DNA of 32,862 nucleotides, taken from the NCBI GenBank assembly GCA_021414065.1, contig JAIOPE010000006.1:1-32862 (forward strand). Reading direction: 5' to 3'. This document shows, piece by piece, positions 1 to 6,906 of the stretch. The position numbers were made by a program, and so were the translations under genes. The first letter of the stretch is position 1, and every line of letters begins with the position of its first letter. The notes under the pieces are model-generated. The model saw only the letters and a program-made list of their open reading frames with translations. It was not told the DNA's origin and made no database searches. This stretch comes from Planctomycetota bacterium (GTDB lineage Bacteria > Planctomycetota > JAJSAM01 > JAJVHW01).

Positions 1-319
1 CGGGCGGCGCGGCCGTGCCGATCCCGAGGTACACCGCGCGCACGGCGTCCACGAGCCAGGGGAACGCGAGCGCGAACGCGGCGATCCCGAGTTCGAACAT
101 CGCGTAGAGGAACGCCGGCCGCTTCGTCCGGTCCGCGAGCCGCCCGCCGACCTCCGACCCGAGCGCGAGCCCGAGCATGTACGCGGCGAGCAGCAGTGCC
201 ACCGCCCGCGTCGTGTTCCCGAAGACCAGCACCAGGTGCCGCGTCCAGGCCACCTCATAGCAGAGCGCCGCCGCACCCGAGAGGGCGAAGAGCAGTCCGA
301 GAAGGAGACGCCGCGGCAT
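1..319 (-). CDS. Spermidine-synthase-like multi-pass membrane protein, N-terminal part only
   Basis: The gene runs off the left edge, so only about 106 residues from its start are visible. They carry the signature of the N-terminal membrane domain of fused MFS/spermidine-synthase-like proteins: SGAAALCYEVAWTRHLVLVFG, then an NTT motif, a helix ending in GLALGS, and GGRLADR before the next helix. Three hydrophobic segments are visible. Whether the usual C-terminal methyltransferase-like synthase domain is present cannot be seen, and the substrate of such fused proteins is generally unknown. The ATG at 317-319 is preceded by GATCCT and a six-base spacer, a near match to the TANNNT boxes found just before several other starts here. 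There is no clear Shine-Dalgarno sequence. The family call is firm; a true polyamine role is not shown. Confidence 0.75.
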   Translation of the reverse strand, partial: MPRRLLLGLLFALSGAAALCYEVAWTRHLVLVFGNTTRAVALLLAAYMLGLALGSEVGGRLADRTKRPAFLYAMFELGIAAFALAFPWLVDAVRAVYLGIGTAAPP

Positions 320-344
320 CGCCGGAGGATCGTCGCACGCCCCC

Positions 345-376
345 GGGGACGGTCCCCACGAACTCACGAACTCGCG
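345..376 (+). repeat. REP-like palindrome, copy A
   Basis: The near-perfect palindrome GGGGACGGTCCCC (345-357) is followed by a tail with two ACGAACTC units. Three related copies lie within the next kilobase. Copies A and B face each other and enclose a transposase remnant, which is the usual arrangement for REP elements and their RAYT transposases. Confidence 0.7.
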
Positions 377-377
377 C

Positions 378-755
378 AGGCCCGCGTCACCGCACGCGAC
401 TCGACCCTGCTCCGACGAGCCGGTTCCCTCCATCCGGAACGCTCTCCTGCGCGACGGCTGGACGCCTGGGCGACTCGTGCCCATCGCCTGCGCCATCACC
501 GGCGCCGACCCCGCGCGAGTCCTCGCCGGACGCCGGACGTCGGCCGAGTCCGAGGCCCGCGGCGTGGTAGCCTTCGTCGCATGCGACGTGGCGGGTTTCA
601 CGATGGTCGAGACGGCGACGGTCCTGGGCGTCCGCCCCACGGCGCTCCTGCGCGCCCGCCCGAGGGGTCGCGCGGTGCTTGCCGACCGCAGCCTCGCGCC
701 GACGGAGGTGCTCGCGCGAAGCTGCGCGGCGCTGGGCGCGACGACGAGTTGGTGA
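378..755 (+). pseudogene. Remnant of a REP-associated tyrosine transposase (RAYT) C-terminus
   Basis: This frame stays open between two inverted REP-like copies. Its translation resembles the C-terminal DnaA-like/helix-turn-helix part found in many RAYT (Y1 family) transposases: a GADPARVLAGRR-like stretch, then EARGVVAFVACDVAG, then ETATVLGVRPTALLRARPRG. The catalytic HUH and tyrosine motifs of the N-terminal domain are missing, and about 400 bases between the repeats are too few for a full gene of 250-300 codons. It is therefore read as a decayed, non-autonomous remnant. A GTG at 477 could start a 92-residue peptide, but no ribosome site supports it. The assignment rests on remembered family patterns and on the flanking repeats; a chance open frame in GC-rich DNA is the main alternative. 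Confidence 0.45.
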
Positions 756-774
756 GTTGGTGGCGACCGTCCCC
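745..774 (-). repeat. REP-like palindrome, copy B (inverted, degenerate)
   Basis: GAGTTGGTGAGTTGGTG precedes GCGACCGTCCCC (763-774). Read on the minus strand this is copy A with a few substitutions: core GGGGACGGTCGC followed by a tail of near-ACGAACTC units. It forms the closing half of the A/B pair around the transposase remnant. Confidence 0.6.
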
Positions 775-807
775 GGGGGCAGACTCCGCGGACATGGGAG
801 GAACTAG

Positions 808-1083
808 GTGTTCTGGATCGCTTCGAGATGGCTGACGGCTCGGGACGACGAGCCTGCCCATTCGTTCTACGAGATGGACGATGACCGTTTCGAAGTCCGT
901 CGCGTCGAGGTGTACCAGGACGGAAGTCGACGCCGGTACACGGCCAGGGGCCTCCATGAGCTCGAGCCCATCGAGGTAATGCCGATCCCCAGCCTGGAGG
1001 AGATCAACAGCCAGCCCGACTTCGAGGCCCGCACGACGTCGGCCGAGGAGTTCGAGTCCGAGTGGACTCAGGGTTCGACCTGA
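808..1083 (+). CDS. DUF6881-like small protein
   Basis: This 91-residue protein is soluble, acidic and has no signal peptide. Its pattern fits the DUF6881 family of small bacterial proteins: an aromatic N-terminal strand (FWIASRWL), then DDRFEVRRVEVYQDG, then PIPSLEEINSQPDFEARTTSAEEFESEW near the end. The function of that family is not known; some members lie in toxin-immunity contexts, but no toxin gene is visible beside this one. The chosen GTG start has a GGGAGGA ribosome site about seven bases upstream. The gene lies between two REP-like pairs, so it may be cargo or a bystander in a repeat-rich insertion region. Confidence 0.65.
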   Translation: MFWIASRWLTARDDEPAHSFYEMDDDRFEVRRVEVYQDGSRRRYTARGLHELEPIEVMPIPSLEEINSQPDFEARTTSAEEFESEWTQGST

Positions 1084-1102
1084 GGCACCGCCGTTTGCTC
1101 CC

Positions 1103-1115
1103 GGGGACGGTCCCC
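1103..1115 (+). repeat. REP-like palindrome, copy C
   Basis: GGGGACGGTCCCC is identical to the core of copy A. It is followed by a degenerate tail (AAAGACCCACAAACTC) that still resembles the ACGAACTC units. It pairs with copy D in inverted orientation. Confidence 0.7.
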
Positions 1116-1283
1116 AAAGACCCACAAACTCCGCAAGCCCCGACGTCGCCTCCGGGCGACCTCATCGTGGACGGCGCGCGCGTCCACGGACGCGGACCGG
1201 CGCCCGCTCGACGCCGCGACGGTGGGCGGAAGCGCGAGCCCCTCGCCGACTCCCCTGCGCCGTCGCGGACCCGCCGCGTCGCC

Positions 1284-1320
1284 GAGTTCGTGAGTTCGTG
1301 AGTTCGTGGGGACCGTCCCC
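1284..1320 (-). repeat. REP-like palindrome, copy D (inverted)
   Basis: Three GAGTTCGT units (1284-1307) run directly into GGGGACCGTCCCC (1308-1320), the exact reverse complement of the core of copies A and C. The 1116-1283 stretch between C and D shows no convincing gene. This copy ends about 100 bases before the ECF sigma gene. Confidence 0.75.
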
Positions 1321-1423
1321 GTCGCGAGCGGCGCCGTCACATCCCCCCCTCGACTTCTCCCTCGCGGTCGTCGCCCCGGGGACCGAAACTCCGGGGGCCC
1401 GCGCGGGTTTCAGGAGGGCGTAC

Positions 1424-2101
1424 TTGGCGAGCGAGGCTCCGATCCGAACCCCCGACGACGAGAAACAGGCTGGCGCGTCTGACGTGAACGCAGACGACGA
1501 CGCCGCCCTGATGATCGCCGTCCGCGGGGGCGACGAGCGGGCCTTCACGACCCTCGTGCGCCGCTGGCAGGACCGGATCGTGAGCCTGGCGAACCGGTAC
1601 CTGCGCTCCGCAGCGGACGCGGAGGACGTCTCGCAGGAAGTGTTCCTGCGGGTCCACCGGGCTCGGGAGACGTACGAGCCGAGCGCGAAGTTCTCGACCT
1701 GGATCTACCGCATCACCGTGAACGCCAGCCTGAACCACATCCGCAGCCGGAAAGCGCGGAAGGCCGTCTCGGGCGAGCTTCGGCCCGCCGGCGACGGAGA
1801 ACCGGGCGGACTCCCGGAGCCCGCCGACCCGAACGAGCCCGACCCGACCGAAGGCCCGGAGAAGGACGAACTGGCCCGGGTGATCCGGGAGATCCTCGAC
1901 GAACTGCCCGAACGCCAACGCACCGCCATCCTGCTGAACAAGTACCAGGGACTCGGATACGAGGAGTCCGCCGCGGCGATGGAACTGTCGATCCCGGCGG
2001 TGAAGAGCCTGCTCACCCGAGCGCGCGTGGCGATCAAGGAGAGACTGGAGCCGTACCTGACGACCGGTGAGTGGCCGCGCGAGCGGGACCCCCGAGCCTG
2101 A
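1424..2101 (+). CDS. ECF-type RNA polymerase sigma factor
   Basis: This protein of about 225 residues directs RNA polymerase to a dedicated promoter set. It has the two-domain layout of ECF sigma factors. Region 2 shows ERAFTTLVRRWQDRIVSLA, DAEDVSQEVFLRV and the FSTWIYRITVNASLN segment. A proline- and acid-rich linker follows. Region 4 has LPERQRTAILLNKYQGLGYEE and then the helix-turn-helix around SIPAVKSLLTRAR. The frame is open further upstream, but the TTG at 1424 has an AGGAGG about six bases before it, and family alignments begin shortly after it. The next genes encode a zinc-finger anti-sigma factor and a secreted protein, so it is probably held inactive by that anti-sigma factor and released by an envelope signal. 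The exact start is uncertain. Confidence 0.88.
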   Translation: MASEAPIRTPDDEKQAGASDVNADDDAALMIAVRGGDERAFTTLVRRWQDRIVSLANRYLRSAADAEDVSQEVFLRVHRARETYEPSAKFSTWIYRITVNASLNHIRSRKARKAVSGELRPAGDGEPGGLPEPADPNEPDPTEGPEKDELARVIREILDELPERQRTAILLNKYQGLGYEESAAAMELSIPAVKSLLTRARVAIKERLEPYLTTGEWPRERDPRA

Positions 2102-2169
2102 CCCCTTCGAATCCGACGCGAGAGCCAACACACAACCTGACGCGAGTCCTGACGCAAAGCGTGAACCCC

Positions 2170-2703
2170 ATGACCGAAACGCCCCCATCCCCCCGCACCT
2201 GCCCCGGCACGCCCCCGCTGTCGGCCGAGGATCTCGTGGCCTGGCTCGACGACGAGCTCTCCGCCACCGACGCCCGTCGTGTCGAATCGCATGTCGTAGC
2301 GTGCCCGACGTGCGCCGGCGAGGCCGACCTGCTCCGCCGGACCGGCGACCTGGTCGCCCGCCTTCCCCGGATGACGGTGTCGAGCGGGTTCGCGGACCGC
2401 GTGGTCGCGGCCGCACGCACCGCGCCCGCCGGTCGCCTCGTGACGTCGCGTCGCTGGTCGTTCGTCCGCACGGCCGCTGCGGCGGCGGTCGTGGTGGCCG
2501 GAGTCGGCGCGTGGTGGGCCGTGTCCCGCCCCGGCGACCCTGGCCAACTGACGGCGCGCGAAGAGGACGAGATCGCCCGGGACCTGTACGTGCTCGCCCA
2601 CCTCGACACGCTCCAGTCGGCCGACGCCGACGAACTCGCACGGATCGCCGACGATCTCGACGTGATCGACGCGGTCCCGTCTGAAGAGGGGAACGGCGGC
2701 TGA
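2170..2703 (+). CDS. Membrane-anchored zinc-finger anti-sigma factor
   Basis: The 177-residue product has the zf-HC2 anti-sigma layout. The N-terminal cytoplasmic part carries LSAEDLVAWLDDELSATDARRVESHVVACPTCAGEADLL, in which the H-x3-C-x2-C group would bind zinc and contact the sigma factor. One transmembrane helix (AAAAAVVVAGVGAWWAV) follows at about residues 99-116, with a short, acidic outer tail. It follows the ECF sigma gene by about 70 bases and is followed after one base by the next gene, so the three form an operon. The ATG at 2170 was chosen because the domain begins just after it; a GTG at 2161 in the same frame is possible. The pairing with the upstream sigma factor is inferred from gene order. 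Confidence 0.85.
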   Translation: MTETPPSPRTCPGTPPLSAEDLVAWLDDELSATDARRVESHVVACPTCAGEADLLRRTGDLVARLPRMTVSSGFADRVVAAARTAPAGRLVTSRRWSFVRTAAAAAVVVAGVGAWWAVSRPGDPGQLTAREEDEIARDLYVLAHLDTLQSADADELARIADDLDVIDAVPSEEGNGG

Positions 2704-2704
2704 G

Positions 2705-3754
2705 ATGCGTTCCCGCTTCGTGCCGTCCGTGGTGCTCGCCCTCGGGGTCGGGCTCGCCGTGTTCAGCGGAACGCTGTTCGTCGGCGCCGTCGTCGCGCAG
2801 GAGGCCATCGGCTCGGACGAGGTCGCGCGGCGCCTGCAGTGGCTCCACGAGCTGCCCCCGGAACAGAAGGCGAAGCTGAAGGCTGCGCTCGAGCGCTTCC
2901 ACGGACTCACCTCGGCCGAGCGCGACAAGCTCCGATCGAAGGCAGCCAAGGTCGGCGCGGAGCGCCTCGACGGGCTCGCCGGCCGCGACATCGAGAAGCT
3001 CCGCCACTCGAAGGTCTCCCTCGACGCCGAGGTGGACCAGATCGTGCGGGGGTTCGATGCGGCGCGCGTGGCGACCCTGACCGACGACGAGCGCGCATGG
3101 CTCCGCGCCGAAGCGCTGCGCGGGTTCCAACGTCACCTGGAGCGCCGCCTGCTCGGCCTCTCGTCGTACGAGGAGGTCCAGAAGCTCGCCCCCGCGGAAC
3201 GCAAGGCGATGAAGGAGACCGCGCTCCGGCGCGTGCTCAGCGAGCGGATCAACGCCCTCCCGGACGAGGAACAGGCCCGGCTCCGCGCGCTCGACGCCGA
3301 CGGAAAGAGGGCTGCGAACGCCCGCCTGCTGGCGGACTTCCGCATGGACGAGACCCGTTCGTTCGCCACCATGTTCGAACGCTGGCGGTTCCAGCCGTTC
3401 GTCAACGCCACGCCGGAGGAACGTGCGAAGCAGGTGCGGAAGTGGCGCGAGGGCTCGCGTTGGCACGAGGTCGTCCGCTTCCTGAAGCAGGAGATCGGCA
3501 TCGACGAGGAGGCGCGCCACGACCTGGCCGTGCTCGGCCCCGCCGATCTCGCGCGCGTTCGCTTCGAGTTCGAGCAGACCGAGTCGCTGCCGATCGCGGA
3601 GCGCCGGCTGCGGCTCGAGCGACTCATCCACCAGATCGTGGGCGAGCGCACGCTCGACGGCCGTCGCCCGGATCGCCAGATCCCCCCGTTCCTCCGACTC
3701 CTCCGCGAGCGACGGACGATCGCGGTGGGCTCGGATCCGGCGACGCCGCGGTAG
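2705..3754 (+). CDS. Secreted or membrane-anchored DUF3106-like helical protein
   Basis: The 349-residue protein starts one base after the anti-sigma stop. A hydrophobic N-terminal segment (residues 7-32, ending near VVAQEA) looks like a signal peptide or anchor. The rest is highly charged and helical, with repeated phrases such as LPPEQKAKLKAALERF and LTSAERDKLRSKA that resemble the DUF3106 pattern often found beside planctomycete and proteobacterial sigma/anti-sigma pairs. No catalytic motif is recognised. Its place suggests a periplasmic sensor or effector for the sigma/anti-sigma pair, but this is inference. A short hairpin (CGCGCC 3755-3760 with GGCGCG 3774-3779) just after the stop may help end the transcript. 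Confidence 0.75.
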   Translation: MRSRFVPSVVLALGVGLAVFSGTLFVGAVVAQEAIGSDEVARRLQWLHELPPEQKAKLKAALERFHGLTSAERDKLRSKAAKVGAERLDGLAGRDIEKLRHSKVSLDAEVDQIVRGFDAARVATLTDDERAWLRAEALRGFQRHLERRLLGLSSYEEVQKLAPAERKAMKETALRRVLSERINALPDEEQARLRALDADGKRAANARLLADFRMDETRSFATMFERWRFQPFVNATPEERAKQVRKWREGSRWHEVVRFLKQEIGIDEEARHDLAVLGPADLARVRFEFEQTESLPIAERRLRLERLIHQIVGERTLDGRRPDRQIPPFLRLLRERRTIAVGSDPATPR

Positions 3755-4221
3755 CGCGCCGGGGGACGCTGTCGGCGCGTCAGGCCCCACGGGCACAACT
3801 TCCGGAATCCCGATGTCACTTTCGGGGTCTCCCAGACGTCCTTGTTCTGGGCGGGGGGTTGCCGAGCCGAAGCCCGAACTGCGGGCCTGCCCTCCTGTCC
3901 TCCCCACGGCGAAGCGCCCCCCGGCCCATGCGCATCTGACGTACCACCTTCGGGACTCATCGCGACCTGGTCGGGAGCGTCCTGCCCGGCCCGCAGGCCG
4001 TGCGTGGCGCCTCTCGAAAAACTTGGAATTTCTCTCGATTTCTCACTCAATTTCTCTCATGTCTATGTCGTAAGCAGCTCTCAAACAACGACTTACATAC
4101 ATCCGATCAGAGTGAGAGAAAACCACCTGACGGCCTTGACGATCTCCGAGCGAGTGATAAGTTCCCCACGTCTCCGAGAGAGACGAGCCGCACGAGACGC
4201 GAGATCATTCGAACCCGGACC
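3755..4221. other. Gene-free leader and promoter region upstream of the riboswitch
   Basis: No convincing gene is seen. The first half is GC-rich with a small hairpin at 3755-3779. From about 4014 to 4130 the composition is clearly more AT-rich than the surroundings, as expected for a promoter or activator region. TTGACG at 4136-4141 is the best -35-like hexamer, with the TAAGTT at 4158-4163 as a weak -10 match sixteen bases later. The repeat motif inside this stretch is listed separately. Confidence 0.5.
4028..4121. repeat. Phased ATTTCTCTC repeats with an inverted copy
   Basis: ATTTCTCTC at 4028-4036, ATTTCTCAC at 4038-4046 and ATTTCTCTC at 4050-4058 lie 10 and 12 bases apart, close to one helical turn. 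An inverted copy, TGAGAGAAA, is at 4113-4121. This looks like a cluster of binding sites for a regulator acting upstream of the riboswitch-controlled sigma gene. No regulator is identified. Confidence 0.45.
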
Positions 4222-4320
4222 GATCAGGGCAAAACCGCCGAAAGGCGGCGACGCAAAGCTAGAGGGCCTGATCCCAACCGCGCGGGGTGCGCGGCTGGGA
4301 AGGCAGCCAGTTGCCGGAAC
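4222..4320 (+). promoter_or_regulatory. Cyclic-di-GMP class I riboswitch aptamer (GEMM-I)
   Basis: The segment matches the GEMM-I consensus. It has CAGGGCAAA (4225-4233), a stem CCGCC/GGCGG closed by a GAAA tetraloop (4235-4248), the invariant GACGCAAAGC (4250-4259) and GGCCT (4265-4269). A variable hairpin CCGCGC/GCGCGG (4278-4294) follows, and then GGCAGCCAGTTGCC (4302-4315), the tetraloop-receptor and ligand side. GATCAGG (4222-4228) can pair with CCTGATC (4267-4273). The second G of AGGGCAAA is kept; cGAMP-sensing variants, as remembered, carry A there, so c-di-GMP is the likelier ligand. The aptamer ends about 70 bases before a FliA/WhiG-type sigma gene on the same strand and has no other gene to control. 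Confidence 0.9.
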
Positions 4321-4392
4321 GACGGAGCCCGAAGCTCCGACGCCCGACGCCCCCGATCGACCGCGAGACACCGACCAGGGAGGGCGAAGGCA
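4321..4392 (+). promoter_or_regulatory. Probable riboswitch expression platform and ribosome site
   Basis: A hairpin CGGAGC/GCTCCG (4323-4339, loop CCGAA) follows the aptamer. There is no U-tract. CGCCC at 4341-4345 or CGCCCCC at 4348-4354 could pair with part of the Shine-Dalgarno region GGGAGGGCG (4378-4386), which lies about eight bases before the sigma start. This suggests control of translation rather than of termination. The pairing is inferred by eye. Confidence 0.4.
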
Positions 4393-5169
4393 ATGAAGAT
4401 CGTCGATACGGATCTGACGGACGTCTGGACCGAGTACAAGACCGCGCCGACCGAGGCAGTCAGGAACCAGCTCGTCGAGCGCTATCTGCCGATCGTGCGC
4501 TTCGTCGCCGAACGGCTCGCCACGACCCTTCCGTCGTTCGTCGAGGTCGATGACCTCGCCAGCATGGGCATCTTCGGGCTGCTCGACGCGATCGAGCGCT
4601 TCGACCCGAAGATGGGTGTGAAGTTCAAGACCTACGCCATGAACCGCATCCGCGGCTCGATCCTCGACGAACTCCGCAGCCTCGACTGGGTCCCCCGCCT
4701 CGTGCGCATCAAGGCCACGAAGATGGACCGCGCCTGCCGCGAGCTGGAAGCCGAGCTCGGCCGCCAGCCGACCTTCTTCGAGATGTCCCAGCGCCTCGGC
4801 ATGGGCTTCGACGAGTACCACTCCATGATCGAGGGCGGCAGCGCCACGGGGATCATTTCCCTCTCGGAGGAGTGGGCCGACCAGGAAGACAACCACGGCA
4901 ACAGCAAGATCGACCTGCTCGAGGACGACAACCCGACCGGCACGCCGATGCACGAGATGCAGTTGAAGGACATCCGCGAGGTGATCGCGAACCACCTCAC
5001 CGAGAAGGAACGCATCATCGTCACGCTCTACTACTACGAGGGGCTGTCGATGAAGGAGATCGCCAAGGTCCTGAACCTGACCGAGTCCCGGATCTGCCAG
5101 ATCCACGGCAAGGTCGTCGAGCGCCTGAAGGAACAGCTCGACCGCTCGAAGGCCAACCTGTTCATGTAG
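4393..5169 (+). CDS. FliA/WhiG-family RNA polymerase sigma factor
   Basis: The 258-residue protein is a group 3 sigma factor of the FliA/WhiG type. Region 2 (about residues 25-95) has ERYLPIVRFVAERL, VDDLASMGIFGLLDAIERFDP and VKFKTYAMNRIRGSILDELRSLDWVPR. Region 3 (about 100-165) has AELGRQPTFFEMSQRLGM. Region 4 (about 200-255) has LTEKERIIVTLYYYEGLSMKEIAKVLNLTESRICQIH. In flagellate bacteria this family drives late flagellar genes and in Streptomyces (WhiG) sporulation; here no flagellar gene is near, so the regulon is open. The ATG has a GGGAGGG site at good distance. A c-di-GMP riboswitch lies in the leader, so production of the sigma factor probably follows c-di-GMP level. A perfect hairpin lies downstream. 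Confidence 0.92.
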   Translation: MKIVDTDLTDVWTEYKTAPTEAVRNQLVERYLPIVRFVAERLATTLPSFVEVDDLASMGIFGLLDAIERFDPKMGVKFKTYAMNRIRGSILDELRSLDWVPRLVRIKATKMDRACRELEAELGRQPTFFEMSQRLGMGFDEYHSMIEGGSATGIISLSEEWADQEDNHGNSKIDLLEDDNPTGTPMHEMQLKDIREVIANHLTEKERIIVTLYYYEGLSMKEIAKVLNLTESRICQIHGKVVERLKEQLDRSKANLFM

Positions 5170-5219
5170 TCCCTCTTCACCCGGCCGCGTCCGTCCCGCT
5201 GAACCGGACGAGACCATCA

Positions 5220-5245
5220 CTGACCGCGCCGCGAGGCGCGGTCAG
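5220..5245. terminator. Bidirectional hairpin terminator
   Basis: CTGACCGCGCC and GGCGCGGTCAG form a perfect 11-bp stem with a GCGA tetraloop between the converging sigma and VWA genes. There is no clear U-tract on either side, so this is a structure-only terminator. Confidence 0.75.
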
Positions 5246-5250
5246 TCGAT

Positions 5251-6879
5251 TCACGGAGAGACGAACACCCCGCCTGTGTCGGTCGCGAGGCCCTTCATGA
5301 ACTCGAAGTCCGCGTCCTTGCCGAATGCGATGGCGTGGACGGTGACGCGGCGGCGCTTGTTCCACTCGCGCACGGCGGCGCGGATCTCGGCCGGCACGAG
5401 GGTGCGGCCGTGCGTCGGCTTGCCGTCGGAGAGGAAGATGATCGTGTCGAGGAGCGGGTCGGCGTAGGCGTCGGACCCCTTCTGCTTGAGAGGCTCGCCG
5501 AGCGCGAACGCCGCTTCGAGCGCGCCGTAGGTGTTCGTCGCTCCGACAACGGGCGACTGGGTGACGAACGCGATGGCTGCCTTCCGCGACTCGTCGGAAG
5601 CCACGGTCATCTCCTTCTTCCACACGCGGACGTCGCTCGCGAACAGAACGAGCGCGAAGGTGGAGCCGTCCTCCATGCCTCCGATCGAGCGGAGGAGTTC
5701 CGCCTTCGCCATGTCGGCCCGCGTGTCCTTCCCCTTGTCCGCGGCCTTCTCGTTCATCGAGCCGGACAGATCGATGACGAAGCAGAGCCGCTTGCTGTTC
5801 GTCTCGACGCCGAAGAACCCGCCGGTCTTCCCCGCGTTCTTCGCGACGTCGGTCGGCACCTTGTCAGGGTCGGGGATACCCGTGGCCGCAGGCGGCGGGC
5901 CCGTCCACGCCTCGCGATTCGACGACCACCACTGCTTCCATGCGTCCGGCCGGGCGGCGACATCCGCGCCGGTCATCGCCTTCAGGATGCGGAGGCAGTC
6001 GTCGCGCAGGCGGCCGCCCTCGACCGCGAGGCGGCCGACGACGATGTCCACGGTCTCCTTGCACGGCGTGCGTTCGAGCGCGGCGAGCACCGCGGCGCGA
6101 ACCACCCACCGCGCGTCCTCGACGCGGGGCGTCAACGCGGGCAGGACGATCTTCGGGTCGCGGCCTCCGAGCCCGTCCACAGCGGCGACGATCGCGCGCG
6201 GGTCCGGATCGTTCGCAATGGCGTGCGCGAGCAGGTCGGCGACCCACGCAGCCTGCGATGACCGCACGAGTTCGTACTGCTCCGCGCGGACGCTCCAGTC
6301 CTTCGACGCCAGCGGTCCGTCGGCCAGTTTCGCTCGCAGCGCGCCGAGCGCAGGCGCGGGCATGCGGTCGAGGCACCGCCCGTGGCTGTCGTACGCCGCG
6401 TCGCGCAGGGCGCGCTCGATCGCGACGCGTTTCTCGCAACTCGTCAACTCGGCGCGCGCGGGCTGGAGTTTGTCGATGATCGGCCAGTGCGGCGTGGTCG
6501 TCGGGTTCGGATTGCCGCGCTTCGCCTCCTGCTCCACGTACTTCGCGAGCATCTCGTCGTACTCGTCCTGCAACGGACGGACTTTCGCGTCGGCCTTCTC
6601 CGCGTCCTTCACCGCCAGTTCCACGAACTCGCGGCTCCGCGCCACGCACCAGACGAGCGCCTCACGGGCCTCCGCCGACCCGGCACCCGCGAGTGCCTTC
6701 AGGACGTCCTCGCGGTCCGAACCGAACGCTTCGCGCGTGAAACGCTTCTTGTACGTCTGCAGGACGGGATCGTCGGCCGCGCTCGCAGGCCGCATCGGCG
6801 GGCCCCACAAAGCGGCGAGTGTGGCGACGAGCGTGAACAGAAGCGCGGACAGGTTCGCGAGGGATCGGGGACGGATCAT
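5251..6879 (-). CDS. Secreted protein with HEAT-like region and C-terminal von Willebrand A domain
   Basis: The 542-residue protein has an N-terminal signal peptide ending near PASA|AD (about residue 34). A charged helical stretch (about 60-180) and a HEAT-like repeat region (about 190-310, for example DPRAIVAAVDGLGGRDPKIVLPALTP) follow. The C-terminal VWA domain begins near residue 362. It keeps the MIDAS metal site: DLSGS (370-374), a threonine in GATNTYGALE (about 448) and an aspartate in FLSDGKPTHG (about 485). VWA domains bind metal and protein ligands, so a surface or periplasmic adhesion or scaffolding role is likely, but the partner is unknown. The ATG is preceded by TAGGAT and a seven-base spacer, with no Shine-Dalgarno sequence. 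It converges with the sigma gene across a shared terminator. Confidence 0.85.
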   Translation of the reverse strand: MIRPRSLANLSALLFTLVATLAALWGPPMRPASAADDPVLQTYKKRFTREAFGSDREDVLKALAGAGSAEAREALVWCVARSREFVELAVKDAEKADAKVRPLQDEYDEMLAKYVEQEAKRGNPNPTTTPHWPIIDKLQPARAELTSCEKRVAIERALRDAAYDSHGRCLDRMPAPALGALRAKLADGPLASKDWSVRAEQYELVRSSQAAWVADLLAHAIANDPDPRAIVAAVDGLGGRDPKIVLPALTPRVEDARWVVRAAVLAALERTPCKETVDIVVGRLAVEGGRLRDDCLRILKAMTGADVAARPDAWKQWWSSNREAWTGPPPAATGIPDPDKVPTDVAKNAGKTGGFFGVETNSKRLCFVIDLSGSMNEKAADKGKDTRADMAKAELLRSIGGMEDGSTFALVLFASDVRVWKKEMTVASDESRKAAIAFVTQSPVVGATNTYGALEAAFALGEPLKQKGSDAYADPLLDTIIFLSDGKPTHGRTLVPAEIRAAVREWNKRRRVTVHAIAFGKDADFEFMKGLATDTGGVFVSP

Positions 6880-6886
6880 GCCCGCG

Positions 6887-6892
6887 ATCCTA
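6887..6892 (-). promoter_or_regulatory. -10-like TAGGAT box next to the VWA gene start
   Basis: TAGGAT lies seven bases before the ATG on the minus strand. This spacing fits a leaderless transcript starting at or near the start codon. Confidence 0.45.
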
Positions 6893-6906
6893 CCGAACGA
6901 TCGGCT

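Noticed and set aside
2151..2160. GACGCAAAGC, identical to the invariant GEMM-I stretch, upstream of the anti-sigma gene
   Set aside because: No CAGGGCAAA, no GNRA-capped stem and no downstream receptor part are present around it, so it is a chance match.
1337..3907. 856-codon open frame on the minus strand
   Set aside because: It runs antisense through the ECF sigma, anti-sigma and DUF3106-like genes, which have clear family motifs. It is a by-product of high GC content.
4222..4320. cGAMP-sensing (GEMM-Ib) reading of the riboswitch
   Set aside because: The position that is A in the cGAMP variants is G here, as far as the alignment by eye can tell, so c-di-GMP is favoured. Binding tests would settle it.
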